From Bacteroidota bacterium (GTDB lineage: Bacteria > Bacteroidota > Bacteroidia > Chitinophagales > Chitinophagaceae): a stretch of 7,542 nt of DNA. Where the stretch lies: positions 1 to 7,542 of the forward strand of contig JAEWJV010000337.1 in NCBI GenBank assembly GCA_023386395.1, written 5' to 3'. Position numbers and translations under genes: made by a program. How positions within the stretch are numbered: position 1 is the first letter of the stretch; every line of letters begins with the position of its first letter. The notes under the pieces were generated by a model. It was not told the origin of the DNA. It did not search any database and saw only the letters and a list, made by a program, of their open reading frames with translations. Positions 1 to 7,336 of this stretch are shown here, in pieces.

Positions 1-1772
1 ATAATCCTCAGCCCGATAATGTAAACAGGTTTGTATTTGTGGAAGAAGCCAATTACAAAATATTTGACTGGCTTACTGCCACGCTCAGGCTTGGAACAGA
101 TATATATTCTGATAAAAGAATGGCGGCTTACAGCAAAGGTTCCGTGGCATTTCCGGCAGGCATTATTGTGAATTATGATTTCTTAAACCGTGATCTTAAC
201 TCTGATGTTTATCTATCTGTCCATAAAAAATTGTCGAAGGATTTTGATTTGAAAGTAATTGCGGGACATAATTATTTTGATCATAACCTTAATGCTACAT
301 TAAACCAGGGCAATAATTTAAACCTCCCCGATTTTTATAACATAAGCAATGCATCCACTTTCAATATTGTTCAAACAACTACTAGAAGAAGATTGATTGC
401 AGGTTATGCAAGTGCAGAACTGGATTATAAAAAATGGCTGATTTTAAATGTTACAGCAAGGAATGAATGGACATCAACACTGGCAAAAGGCAAGAATGCA
501 TTTTTTTATCCGTCGGTTAGTTTAGGCTGGATATTGAATGAATCTTTAGGTATTAATGCAGCCTGGCTTGATTATCTTAAGCTGAGAACTTCTTATGCCC
601 AGGTGGGTAATGATGCATCACCTTATGCTTTGCAAACCTATTATTCATCCACTACTTTAACGGGCAGCGTGCAGGGGCAAACGCTTAATTTTCCCTTTAA
701 CGGCATTGCCGGTTACAGCATAAATGGTAACCTCGGTAACGAAAATCTTAAACCGGAACAAATTACTTCTTATGAAGCAGGCCTTGAATCACGGTTCTTT
801 AAGAACAGGCTTGGTATTGATGTTTCTTTTTACAGAAATGAAAGCAGGGACCAGATACTGCCTATAAGTATTCCTTCATCTACAGGTTATAACACTTTTA
901 CTACAAATGCGGGACTGATTACTAACACAGGTTTTGAATTTATTTTAAACGGCACTGTTATAAGGAACAGGAATTTTGAATGGACTTCCACATTAAACTT
1001 TTCGCACAATGAGAGTTTAGTGCATTCACTGGCTGAAGGCATTACACAGATAGCTTTGATGAGCACAAACGGCGGCACACAGAACATTATGGTGGGCCAG
1101 CCCTTCAGCGTTATCACCGGCATTGCTTTAAGCAGGAATGAAAGTGGTAGAACAATTATAGATGACAGGGAAACGATTAATGGCGCAGCCAATGCCAATT
1201 ATGGTTTGCCTGTTGCAGATGCATCGCCTACTGTAATAGGTAATCCCAACCCGTTGTGGAATGCGGGACTGAGAAACACGTTTACCTACAAAGGGTTTAG
1301 CCTTTCTTTTTTAATTGATAACCGTTATAAGTTTGATATATATAACAGCACCCTTGCACAATTGGTAAGCAATGGCGCGGCAAAAATTACAGAGAACCGC
1401 TACACTTCAACGGTTTTTGACGGCGTTGGTTTAACCAGTGGAAAACCCAATACCATTTCTGTTGTACCAGGTGAAGCGTGGTACAGAAGCACTATCAATT
1501 ATGGCAGTGTTTATATAGAGAAAGATTTATGGTGGGTGCGTTTAAGAGATATAAGCCTAACGTATGATTTTCCTGCCACATTAATCAACAAAATAAAGCT
1601 TTCTGAGCTAAGCCTCACACTGTCTGCACGCAATCTTTTTCTTATTACAAACTATAGCGGAAGTGATCCTGATGTGAACCTGCGTGGCGGCTTTACCAAT
1701 GGTTTCGGGTCAGACTTTTTTAATTATCCAACAACCAAAAGTATCGGCGCTTCTTTAAGGGTTTCTTTTTAA
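1..1772 (+). CDS. SusC/RagA-family TonB-linked outer-membrane transporter, C-terminal part (5' end off window)
   Basis: This is the last ~589 residues of a SusC-type TonB-dependent receptor, which imports ligands across the outer membrane with a SusD lipid-anchored lid. The frame is open to the left edge (in-frame codons from base 3 read NPQPDNVNRFVFVEE), so the GTG at 39 is not the start; full-length SusC proteins are usually about 1000 residues. Everything visible is beta-barrel: alternating aromatic and polar strands, the family-typical stretch NVTARNEWTSTL followed by FFYPSVSLGWILNES, then ENLKPEQITSYEAGLE, and a C-terminal strand ending in SLRVSF with the terminal Phe used for BAM-dependent insertion. 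The signal peptide, carboxypeptidase-like domain, TonB box and plug would lie upstream and cannot be checked. The stop codon is 20 bp before the SusD-like gene, so the two are probably co-transcribed. No frameshift is seen. The family is certain; the ligand cannot be read from the sequence, and the sulfatase downstream suggests something sulfated. Confidence 0.95.
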   Translation, partial: NPQPDNVNRFVFVEEANYKIFDWLTATLRLGTDIYSDKRMAAYSKGSVAFPAGIIVNYDFLNRDLNSDVYLSVHKKLSKDFDLKVIAGHNYFDHNLNATLNQGNNLNLPDFYNISNASTFNIVQTTTRRRLIAGYASAELDYKKWLILNVTARNEWTSTLAKGKNAFFYPSVSLGWILNESLGINAAWLDYLKLRTSYAQVGNDASPYALQTYYSSTTLTGSVQGQTLNFPFNGIAGYSINGNLGNENLKPEQITSYEAGLESRFFKNRLGIDVSFYRNESRDQILPISIPSSTGYNTFTTNAGLITNTGFEFILNGTVIRNRNFEWTSTLNFSHNESLVHSLAEGITQIALMSTNGGTQNIMVGQPFSVITGIALSRNESGRTIIDDRETINGAANANYGLPVADASPTVIGNPNPLWNAGLRNTFTYKGFSLSFLIDNRYKFDIYNSTLAQLVSNGAAKITENRYTSTVFDGVGLTSGKPNTISVVPGEAWYRSTINYGSVYIEKDLWWVRLRDISLTYDFPATLINKIKLSELSLTLSARNLFLITNYSGSDPDVNLRGGFTNGFGSDFFNYPTTKSIGASLRVSF

Positions 1773-1792
1773 TTATTTAATCATTCACTGAT

Positions 1793-3259
1793 ATGAAAAA
1801 ACATACATTCTTTTATACTGTATTTATACTTTTCTTACTTGCGGCTTCGTGCAGTAAAGTATTGGAAAATGCAAATGCCAATAAAAACAATCCTTCCGAT
1901 ATCCCGCTTGCAGGGTTACTGCCCAGTGCAGAAGTAGCGTTGGCTTACAATATTGCCGGGGATTTTTCCATTCATTCATCTTTATTTATTCAGCAGATAA
2001 GCGGTATTGGAGGGTTTGCTGTAAATGATGACCGGTATAATTTTTCAACCGGTGATTTTAACGGGCCCTGGGGCAAGGCTTATTCAAAAGTGTTGATTAA
2101 TGCTGCTATTATTATTGATAAAGCCAATGCTTTGAATGCGCCGAACTATGCAGGCATAGGAAGAGTACTTACGGCAATCTCTTTAGGAACGCTTACAGAT
2201 GCGTATGGCGATATTCCTTATGAAGAAGCGCTGCAGGCTTCTATACTGGCGCCGCATTACGAAGCGCAGGAAGTTATCTATAATAAGATACAAAATATTT
2301 TAGACAGCGCTATCATCAATCTTTCGCAAACAGGTACAGTAAAACCCGGCAATGATGATATCATTTTTAAAGGCGATGCAGCCAAATGGACTGCTGCCGC
2401 ATGGACGTTAAAGGCGCGGTATGCATTGCATCTTTCCAAATTAAATGCAAAAGATGCTGCAATAAAAGCATTGGGTTATTTATACAGTGGAACGGCTTAC
2501 AGGGGCATTCAAAATAACGACGGCGATATAGCCGTTACTTTTGGAACGGCCAATAACCAGGCTTCACCCTGGTTTACACAGGATGCAGGCCGGCCCGGCT
2601 GGTATGGCATGGGTGCTTATTTTATTGGTCTTTTAAATGGCAATACAGCAGATGCACCAGTTGATCCAAGGAGGGCAGCTTTTGCAGCGCCAAGGCCCGC
2701 ACCTGCTGCTCCTAACACCTATGTTGGCGCCTTGCCGGGCATTCCTTCTGCCGCTTCAAATATCGTTGGCGTAAATACTTTTTATGGTGTCAATACGGGG
2801 CCTGTTTCTATCATCAATTATCCGGAAGCAAGATTTATAGAAGCTGAGGCAAGGCTGATATTAAACGCTGATGATCCGCAAACTCAGTCATCACTGGAGG
2901 CAGCAGTAAGAGCGTCTTTTGCCAAGGTGACCTCTGCAAAAGATACGTTTGCCACAGCAGAAAAACAGGAAGCATATATTTCAAAAATTGTTCAGCTTGC
3001 CGGCACCACAGAGCAGAAAAAAGAAAAGATACTAACACAAAAATACCTGGCACTTTACCTTAATCCTGAAGCCTGGGTTGACTACAGGAGAACAGGTTAT
3101 CCCAAATTATCACCCGCCACCGGTGGCACATCTTCCATCAATCCGAATGGTGAAATACCAAGAAGGTTTCCTTATCCAAACAGCGAAGCAACACTTAATC
3201 CTAACATACCATCTGGCACAACTGATTTGCAAAGCCCGAGATTATGGTGGGACAAATAA
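1793..3259 (+). CDS. SusD/RagB-family surface lipoprotein (SusD-like_2 type)
   Basis: A 488-residue outer-membrane lipoprotein that binds ligand and caps the SusC barrel. The N-terminus MKKHTFFYTVFILFLLAASC is a lipoprotein signal peptide with the lipobox LAASC, giving lipidated Cys20. Family features in order: a helical N-terminal half with N..NNPSDIPLAGLLPSAE (about residues 31-48), the hallmark TDAYGDIPYEEAL (135-146), VDPRR (290-294), a helix that starts near YPEARFIEAEA, and PEAWVDYRRTGYP (425-437), followed by a PRRFPYPNSEATLNPN region and the end SPRLWWDK. These point to the SusD-like_2 subgroup rather than the original starch SusD. An Ala/Pro-rich segment at about 295-325 is probably a surface loop. 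The ATG lies 20 bp after the susC stop with only AT-rich sequence and no clear Shine-Dalgarno, as is normal in Bacteroidota. The length is typical and the gene looks intact. The ligand is unknown. Confidence 0.94.
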   Translation: MKKHTFFYTVFILFLLAASCSKVLENANANKNNPSDIPLAGLLPSAEVALAYNIAGDFSIHSSLFIQQISGIGGFAVNDDRYNFSTGDFNGPWGKAYSKVLINAAIIIDKANALNAPNYAGIGRVLTAISLGTLTDAYGDIPYEEALQASILAPHYEAQEVIYNKIQNILDSAIINLSQTGTVKPGNDDIIFKGDAAKWTAAAWTLKARYALHLSKLNAKDAAIKALGYLYSGTAYRGIQNNDGDIAVTFGTANNQASPWFTQDAGRPGWYGMGAYFIGLLNGNTADAPVDPRRAAFAAPRPAPAAPNTYVGALPGIPSAASNIVGVNTFYGVNTGPVSIINYPEARFIEAEARLILNADDPQTQSSLEAAVRASFAKVTSAKDTFATAEKQEAYISKIVQLAGTTEQKKEKILTQKYLALYLNPEAWVDYRRTGYPKLSPATGGTSSINPNGEIPRRFPYPNSEATLNPNIPSGTTDLQSPRLWWDK

Positions 3260-3288
3260 TATTTAAAATTTTAAAAAATCAATGCATC

Positions 3289-5670
3289 ATGCAATTACAA
3301 TTAATCTTTAATAAACTTTATGGTTATTTATCTGCTGCATTATTGCTGCCGCTTGTGCTGCTTCAATCTGCCAAAGCGCAAAATGATGCAACGGAATATA
3401 AAGGCGTAATAGGCAAAACATACAGTGAATCTAAGGAATGGTGGCCACCCAAACCACATGCACCCAAAGGCGCCCCGAATGTATTGATGTTTATGCTGGA
3501 TGATGCAGGTTATGGCACCACCAGCGTATTCGGCGGTTTAATGCAAACACCCACTTTAGACAGCCTGGCTAATCATGGTTTGCGATACACTAACTTTCAT
3601 ACAACAGCTATTTGCGGCCCCACACGTGCAGCCTTATTAACCGGGCGTAATCATCATTCTGTGCACATGGGTTATTTTAATTACAGCGTATTGGGTTTCC
3701 CGGGTTATGATGGCCTTATGCCATTTGATAAAGCAACCATTTCGGAGATATTTCATCAAAACCGTTACAACACTTATATGGTAGGTAAGTTTCATCTTAC
3801 GCCGCTTGCAGATATAACTTCGGCAGGGCCGTTTAACCGATGGCCAACCGGGTTAGGCTTTGATCATTTTTACGGTTGGCATTTAGGCCACACAGATCAA
3901 TATCATCCTAATTTATATGAAGATAACCAGGTGATTGATGTAGAGCCGAATACCAAAAACGTAAGCACTTTATTATCTGATAAAGCAATATACTATATCC
4001 AGAACCAGCGGTCAGCCAACCCTGAAAATCCTTTCTTTTTATATATAGCTACCGGCGCTATTCATGCGCCGCACCAGGCCGATAAAGCGTTTCGTGACAT
4101 GTATAAAGGAAAGTTTGATAAAGGATGGGATTGGTATCGTGAAACGGTATTTGATAATCAGAAAAAGTTAGGGATCATTCCTGCAAATGCCCAATTGCCC
4201 CAAAGAGACCCTACAGTGCCTGCATGGGAGAGCCTTACAGCCGATCAGCAAAAATTATATGCAAAGCATATGGAAGTATATGCAGCGCAAATGACACAGG
4301 CAGATTATGAATTGGGAAGGGTGATTAATTATTTAAAAGAAACAGGGCAATTAGATAATACACTCATTTTTGCCATTATAGGCGATAACGGTTCCAGCCA
4401 TAGTTCCCCCAATGGCTCCTTCAACGGCGCTATTAATAAGCTGCCGCAAAAAGAACAGGTTAAAGCCGCTATAGAACATTTAGATGAATTTGGTACAGAA
4501 ACTTCTGATATGGATGCACCTTCCGGATGGACGCAGGCAACCAATACACCTTTCAGATTGTGGAAGGCAGATGCCAACTCGGAAGGCGGCACGCATAATC
4601 CTTTAATTGTTTTCTGGCCTGATAAAATAAAAACACCCGGCGTTCGCAACCAGTATAGCCATGTAATTGATATTGCACCTACAATAGTTGATTTGGCTGG
4701 TTTAACGGTTCCGAAAATTATTAATGGTTACGAGCAAAAACCTTTTGAAGGCACAAGCCTTGCTTATACCATTGAAGATTCTGCGGCAGCAGACCGTCAT
4801 ACTGTTCAATACTATGAATTAAGGGGCAAGCGTGCTATTTATAAAGATGGATGGAAAGCAGCAGTATATCATCAAACCGGTACCAGTTTTGCCAATGATG
4901 TTTGGGAATTATATGATTTGAAAACGGATTTTAATGAGCGTATTGATGTAGCAAAAAAATATCCGGATAAATTAAAGGAATTGCAAGACCTGTTTGATGC
5001 ACAGGCAAAACAATACAATATTTATCCATTAATAGATGGCACGGAAGACGGCGGCATTGGCGGAAGAAAAAGGAGCGCTTTCGGAATGGCAGATAAAATT
5101 GTTTTGTATCCGGGAGTTGATCAGTTTTTGAGTTTCTCCGGCCCGCAACTGGCAGCACAATCTTTTTCTATAACAGCCAACATCGAAAATTATGCAAAAG
5201 CTAATGAGGGGGCTTTATATGCCAACGGCGGCAGCTTTGACGGGCTAAGCTTATTTATTAAAGATGGAAAATTCCAGGTGGCACATAACACAGGCACAAT
5301 AACAAAATATCTCGAATCAAATGCGTTGCCGGAAGGGAAGTTACAGTTAAGATTTGAATTAAATTATGTAGAGCCATCAGATACATTTGCCGGTAAAACC
5401 AGCCCCTCATCAGGTGCAGGATTGTATCTCCAGTCATTCGGAAAAAGAATCCGTGTAAACAGTAATGCGCCTGCCGGTACTGAGGCAATTTATGTAAACA
5501 ATATAAAGGTAGCAGAAAGGCCCATCGTTGCAGGTGAAGCAAGATATATTGGTTGTTATATTGATGCCATTGATGTAGGGCAGGATTTAAACACACCAGT
5601 TTCAGGCAGGTATACAACACCATTTAAGTTTACGGGAAAACTGAATAATGTAACAATAGAATATAAGTAG
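3289..5670 (+). CDS. secreted type I arylsulfatase (AtsA/PAS-like, with C-terminal beta-rich domain)
   Basis: Predicted to hydrolyse sulfate esters in the periplasm or outside the cell. I chose the ATG at 3289 (793 aa) over the in-frame ATG at 3244: the later start gives a clean signal peptide (hydrophobic core around residues 13-25, cleavage after AKA at about 30), whereas the earlier one lies inside the SusD gene. The catalytic core shows metal ligands D71-D72 (MLDDAGYG), the sulfatase signature CGPTRAALLTGR with Cys109 as predicted formylglycine precursor and Arg113, GKFH (Lys167, His169), HAPHQ (His259), GDNG (Asp366, Asn367) and LWKAD followed by EGGTHNP (Lys426). All expected catalytic residues are present. 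About 190 residues after 600 form a beta-rich tail (YPGVDQFLSF onward) that resembles the C-terminal domain of long AtsA-like enzymes. The CxPTR pattern and HAPHQ resemble Pseudomonas AtsA and mycobacterial sulfatases more than glycosaminoglycan sulfatases. The gene starts 29 bp after the SusD-like gene, so it is probably the same operon. Maturation needs a formylglycine-generating enzyme that is not in this window. The substrate is not determined. Confidence 0.93.
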   Translation: MQLQLIFNKLYGYLSAALLLPLVLLQSAKAQNDATEYKGVIGKTYSESKEWWPPKPHAPKGAPNVLMFMLDDAGYGTTSVFGGLMQTPTLDSLANHGLRYTNFHTTAICGPTRAALLTGRNHHSVHMGYFNYSVLGFPGYDGLMPFDKATISEIFHQNRYNTYMVGKFHLTPLADITSAGPFNRWPTGLGFDHFYGWHLGHTDQYHPNLYEDNQVIDVEPNTKNVSTLLSDKAIYYIQNQRSANPENPFFLYIATGAIHAPHQADKAFRDMYKGKFDKGWDWYRETVFDNQKKLGIIPANAQLPQRDPTVPAWESLTADQQKLYAKHMEVYAAQMTQADYELGRVINYLKETGQLDNTLIFAIIGDNGSSHSSPNGSFNGAINKLPQKEQVKAAIEHLDEFGTETSDMDAPSGWTQATNTPFRLWKADANSEGGTHNPLIVFWPDKIKTPGVRNQYSHVIDIAPTIVDLAGLTVPKIINGYEQKPFEGTSLAYTIEDSAAADRHTVQYYELRGKRAIYKDGWKAAVYHQTGTSFANDVWELYDLKTDFNERIDVAKKYPDKLKELQDLFDAQAKQYNIYPLIDGTEDGGIGGRKRSAFGMADKIVLYPGVDQFLSFSGPQLAAQSFSITANIENYAKANEGALYANGGSFDGLSLFIKDGKFQVAHNTGTITKYLESNALPEGKLQLRFELNYVEPSDTFAGKTSPSSGAGLYLQSFGKRIRVNSNAPAGTEAIYVNNIKVAERPIVAGEARYIGCYIDAIDVGQDLNTPVSGRYTTPFKFTGKLNNVTIEYK

Positions 5671-5691
5671 TCATAGCCTGGAAATATAAAG

Positions 5692-5774
5692 CAACAAAGT
5701 TCACTGCAAATGTTTCGCGAATAGTATTGTCAAAAAACTTTGCGGCTATAGCGGGCCTGCTGTGAACTTTGTTG
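5692..5774. repeat. 13-bp perfect inverted repeat with 57-nt loop (possible terminator or palindromic element)
   Basis: The left arm CAACAAAGTTCAC (5692-5704) is the exact reverse complement of GTGAACTTTGTTG (5762-5774). Pairing continues inward after one T-T mismatch (GCA 5706-5708 with TGC 5758-5760) and outward through a G-T wobble plus AA/TT. The loop holds two short palindromes, TTCGCGAA (5714-5721) and GCTATAGC (5745-5752), and a second copy of AACTTTG (5736-5742) that could also pair with the left arm. It begins 21 bp after the sulfatase stop, and three T residues follow the right arm, so it may end the SusCD-sulfatase transcript. The loop is much longer than in an ordinary intrinsic terminator, so a small non-autonomous palindromic repeat is an equally good reading. 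The repeat is certain; its role is not. Confidence 0.6.
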
Positions 5775-5860
5775 TTTAATATATTTATATCCTATTTCTT
5801 TAATTCGCCTGTTGTTTTCATGTGTCATCTCTTTAAAGCTGTCTGAAAAAAACATGCAAT

Positions 5861-5868
5861 TATATTTG
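5861..5868 (+). promoter_or_regulatory. Bacteroidota-type -7 promoter box (TATATTTG)
   Basis: TATATTTG is an exact match to the Bacteroidota housekeeping sigma -7 consensus TAnnTTTG. It lies in the only intergenic region ahead of the DUF922-like gene and ends four bases before its ATG (5873). No good TTG -33 element sits at the usual ~19-21 bp spacing; the nearest candidate is a weak CTG around 5843. If the box is used, transcription would start at or within a few bases of the ATG, which predicts a leaderless or nearly leaderless mRNA. An 8-bp match in AT-rich DNA could also arise by chance. Confidence 0.5.
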
Positions 5869-5872
5869 CACG

Positions 5873-6385
5873 ATGGCTTTAATCAATTTCAATAAAATAT
5901 TAACCTGGGCCGACTTTCCCAATTCACTGCCAGCCGGCAGGACAGAAGACGCAAGAATAAGTGTAAGCTGGAAATTGGATGCAGATGAATTTCAGCGGAA
6001 AGACAATGCCATCGTTATAGGAAAATTTACAGTTGAAATATTTATGATAGCCGATAACTGTGGCGTTGTAAGAAGCGTTGTTTCCGGGGATAGGGCAGTG
6101 GCCGAAGCATTACTGAAACATGAACAGGGGCATTATGATATTATTGCTTTGGGTGCAAGGGAATTTCATAAAAAAGCAGCAGCTTTATCAGCACCAACCG
6201 AACAGGAATTAAACAATAAATTAAATAAGCTGCACGAAGAGATGACAAAGAAAGCGGATGAAGTTGATGCCCGTTACGATATTCAAACCAATCATAGCCG
6301 CAACAAACAAAAACAGCAGGAATGGGAACGCTTAATTGCAACTGAAAAACAAAAAGCTGATGGCAATGTTAGTAACCTGCCTTAA
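5873..6385 (+). CDS. DUF922-like putative zinc-dependent protease, no signal peptide
   Basis: A 170-residue protein that resembles the DUF922 family, annotated as putative secreted Zn-dependent proteases. The N-terminal part (LTWADFPN, residues 10-17, then SVSWKLDADEF) matches the usual start of the mature domain. The metal-binding core is LLKHEQGHYDI (80-90), giving the HExxH ligands His83 and His87 and catalytic Glu84. A C-terminal signature follows: YDIQTNH (135-141) and a Q..EW pair (149-151), with His141 a possible third zinc ligand. Residues 100-165 are charged and helical, probably partly coiled. Unlike many relatives there is no hydrophobic leader or lipobox, so it is either cytoplasmic or exported by a route without a Sec signal. 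It lies alone on the + strand after a 202-bp gap and runs tail-to-tail into a TssG-like gene, with one base between the stops. Proteolysis has not been shown for most of the family, and any T6SS link is inferred from position only. Confidence 0.72.
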   Translation: MALINFNKILTWADFPNSLPAGRTEDARISVSWKLDADEFQRKDNAIVIGKFTVEIFMIADNCGVVRSVVSGDRAVAEALLKHEQGHYDIIALGAREFHKKAAALSAPTEQELNNKLNKLHEEMTKKADEVDARYDIQTNHSRNKQKQQEWERLIATEKQKADGNVSNLP

Positions 6386-6386
6386 G

Positions 6387-7328
6387 CTAAAGCCAGGTAT
6401 CTCCTCCTAAAACACTATTATAAAAGTTTTTTTCATCAGCAAGTTTTGTTATTTTATCACTTGCATCCAATTCAAAGGTTGTAGCAATATCCAAATGTAC
6501 AGGTAACAAATAATTGTATAAGAGTTGCAATATCTTTTCATTATTGCCGCCGGGCATAAATTGCTGCAGCACTATATTTTTTTTGCAATGAATGACAATA
6601 TGAATTTCATCTTCTCCCGTATCAAAATGCATATTTCCTGTGGTTAGGTCTATGCCAAGTGCACTATCACCCAAAACACTTACTGCAGGATTGGCTGGTT
6701 GCAGCGGCAGTTGCTGTTGCAAAGAAATTGTTACCGGCAACAGGAACATGGCTTCCAGGATAGTTTCTATAGCATCAAAGTCATCACGAAGATTATGCAG
6801 GATTGGAATCAATAAAATAAAGATGTTGGATTGCCTTGCATCAAGGTATTGAAATATTTCCCACTTATCGGCAAATATGCTTACCAGGTCATCATAGTGT
6901 GAACGCTTATCCAGCCTGTTTTCATACAAGGCCATTTGCATGCGCAGGAAATTGATGGTCGTTTCAAATGGCAGAAAAAATTTTCTTGCATTTACTTCTT
7001 CCTGCCGGCGTTGTTTAATGCTTTTGATAATTTCTTTTCCCGTCTTTGCATTTTTATGTGGTGTGGGCAGATGAAATAAACCTTCGGGAAGCATATCATA
7101 AATGCCTTCCCGGCTTGTTTTTATGAGTGTATATTCTTTATGATCATATTCAGATAACTCGTCTTCAATTAATGTAACATCGTTTCTGAAAGATCTTTTG
7201 GAGCCGCCGGATAATAACATCATTATCCTGTCTGCATTCAGGCCATGTTCAATCATTTCCGCAGCAATAACTTCTGCTTTAAAGTCAATATCATAATTGC
7301 CAAAAAAAGTGTGTGGAAGCGACTGCAT
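6387..7328 (-). CDS. tssG: TssG-like type VI secretion baseplate subunit (Bacteroidota T6SS-iii type)
   Basis: A 313-residue cytoplasmic protein with no signal peptide or membrane segment, close to the usual TssG length. TssG forms the T6SS baseplate wedge with TssF and TssE. What I see: an N-terminal helix (DFKAEVIAAEMIEHG, 15-29), the motif REGIYDMLPEGLFH (73-86), ARKFFLPFE (114-122) leading into a long helix, LIPILHNLRDDFDAIETIL (173-191) followed by LPVTI, a central strand LGIDLTTG (224-231), and a C-terminal part with FMPGGNNEKILQLLYNYLLP and the ending LGGDTWL. This order, especially the PE.LFH motif, the LP.lh.IrGd-like helix and the terminal LG...L, fits my recollection of the divergent Bacteroidota TssG proteins. 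It was recognised by motif memory, not by a search. The ATG lies 8 bp after the stop of the upstream gene, with AGG nearby as a weak ribosome site, so the two are co-transcribed. This gene ends the - strand unit in this window. The alternative is a baseplate protein of another contractile injection system. Confidence 0.6.
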   Translation of the reverse strand: MQSLPHTFFGNYDIDFKAEVIAAEMIEHGLNADRIMMLLSGGSKRSFRNDVTLIEDELSEYDHKEYTLIKTSREGIYDMLPEGLFHLPTPHKNAKTGKEIIKSIKQRRQEEVNARKFFLPFETTINFLRMQMALYENRLDKRSHYDDLVSIFADKWEIFQYLDARQSNIFILLIPILHNLRDDFDAIETILEAMFLLPVTISLQQQLPLQPANPAVSVLGDSALGIDLTTGNMHFDTGEDEIHIVIHCKKNIVLQQFMPGGNNEKILQLLYNYLLPVHLDIATTFELDASDKITKLADEKNFYNSVLGGDTWL

Positions 7329-7336
7329 ATTACCTG

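Noticed and set aside
39..41. GTG at 39 as the start of the SusC gene
   Set aside because: The same frame is open to the window's left edge and reads family-typical sequence (VNRFVFVEE), and the protein lacks its signal peptide and plug. It is a cut gene, not a short one.
887..1198. 103-codon reading frame on the - strand inside the SusC gene
   Set aside because: It lies wholly opposite a clear beta-barrel coding frame, has no recognisable domain and no promoter or neighbour in support. It is a shadow frame.
3078..3266. 62-codon + frame across the end of the SusD-like gene
   Set aside because: It is out of frame with strongly conserved SusD C-terminal motifs (PEAWVDYRR, PRRFPYP), so it is not a separate gene.
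4329..5623. Several 75-121-codon - strand frames opposite the sulfatase gene
   Set aside because: All are antisense to a well-conserved sulfatase core or its C-terminal domain, and their translations look like random low-information sequence.
5692..5777. Calling the inverted repeat a standard intrinsic terminator
   Set aside because: The loop is 57 nt, the stem is not GC-rich and only three T residues follow. It may still end transcription, but the classical definition is not met.
5671..5872. CRISPR array, tRNA or small ORF in the intergenic region
   Set aside because: There are no regularly spaced direct repeats, no cloverleaf-like arms with a CCA end, and no reading frame with a credible start and domain. 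Only the inverted repeat and the promoter box stand out.
6141..6852. Short frames opposite the DUF922-like gene (- strand) and opposite the TssG-like gene (+ strand)
   Set aside because: Both overlap better-supported genes on the other strand and contain no motif. A toxin-antitoxin or immunity gene reading could not be supported.
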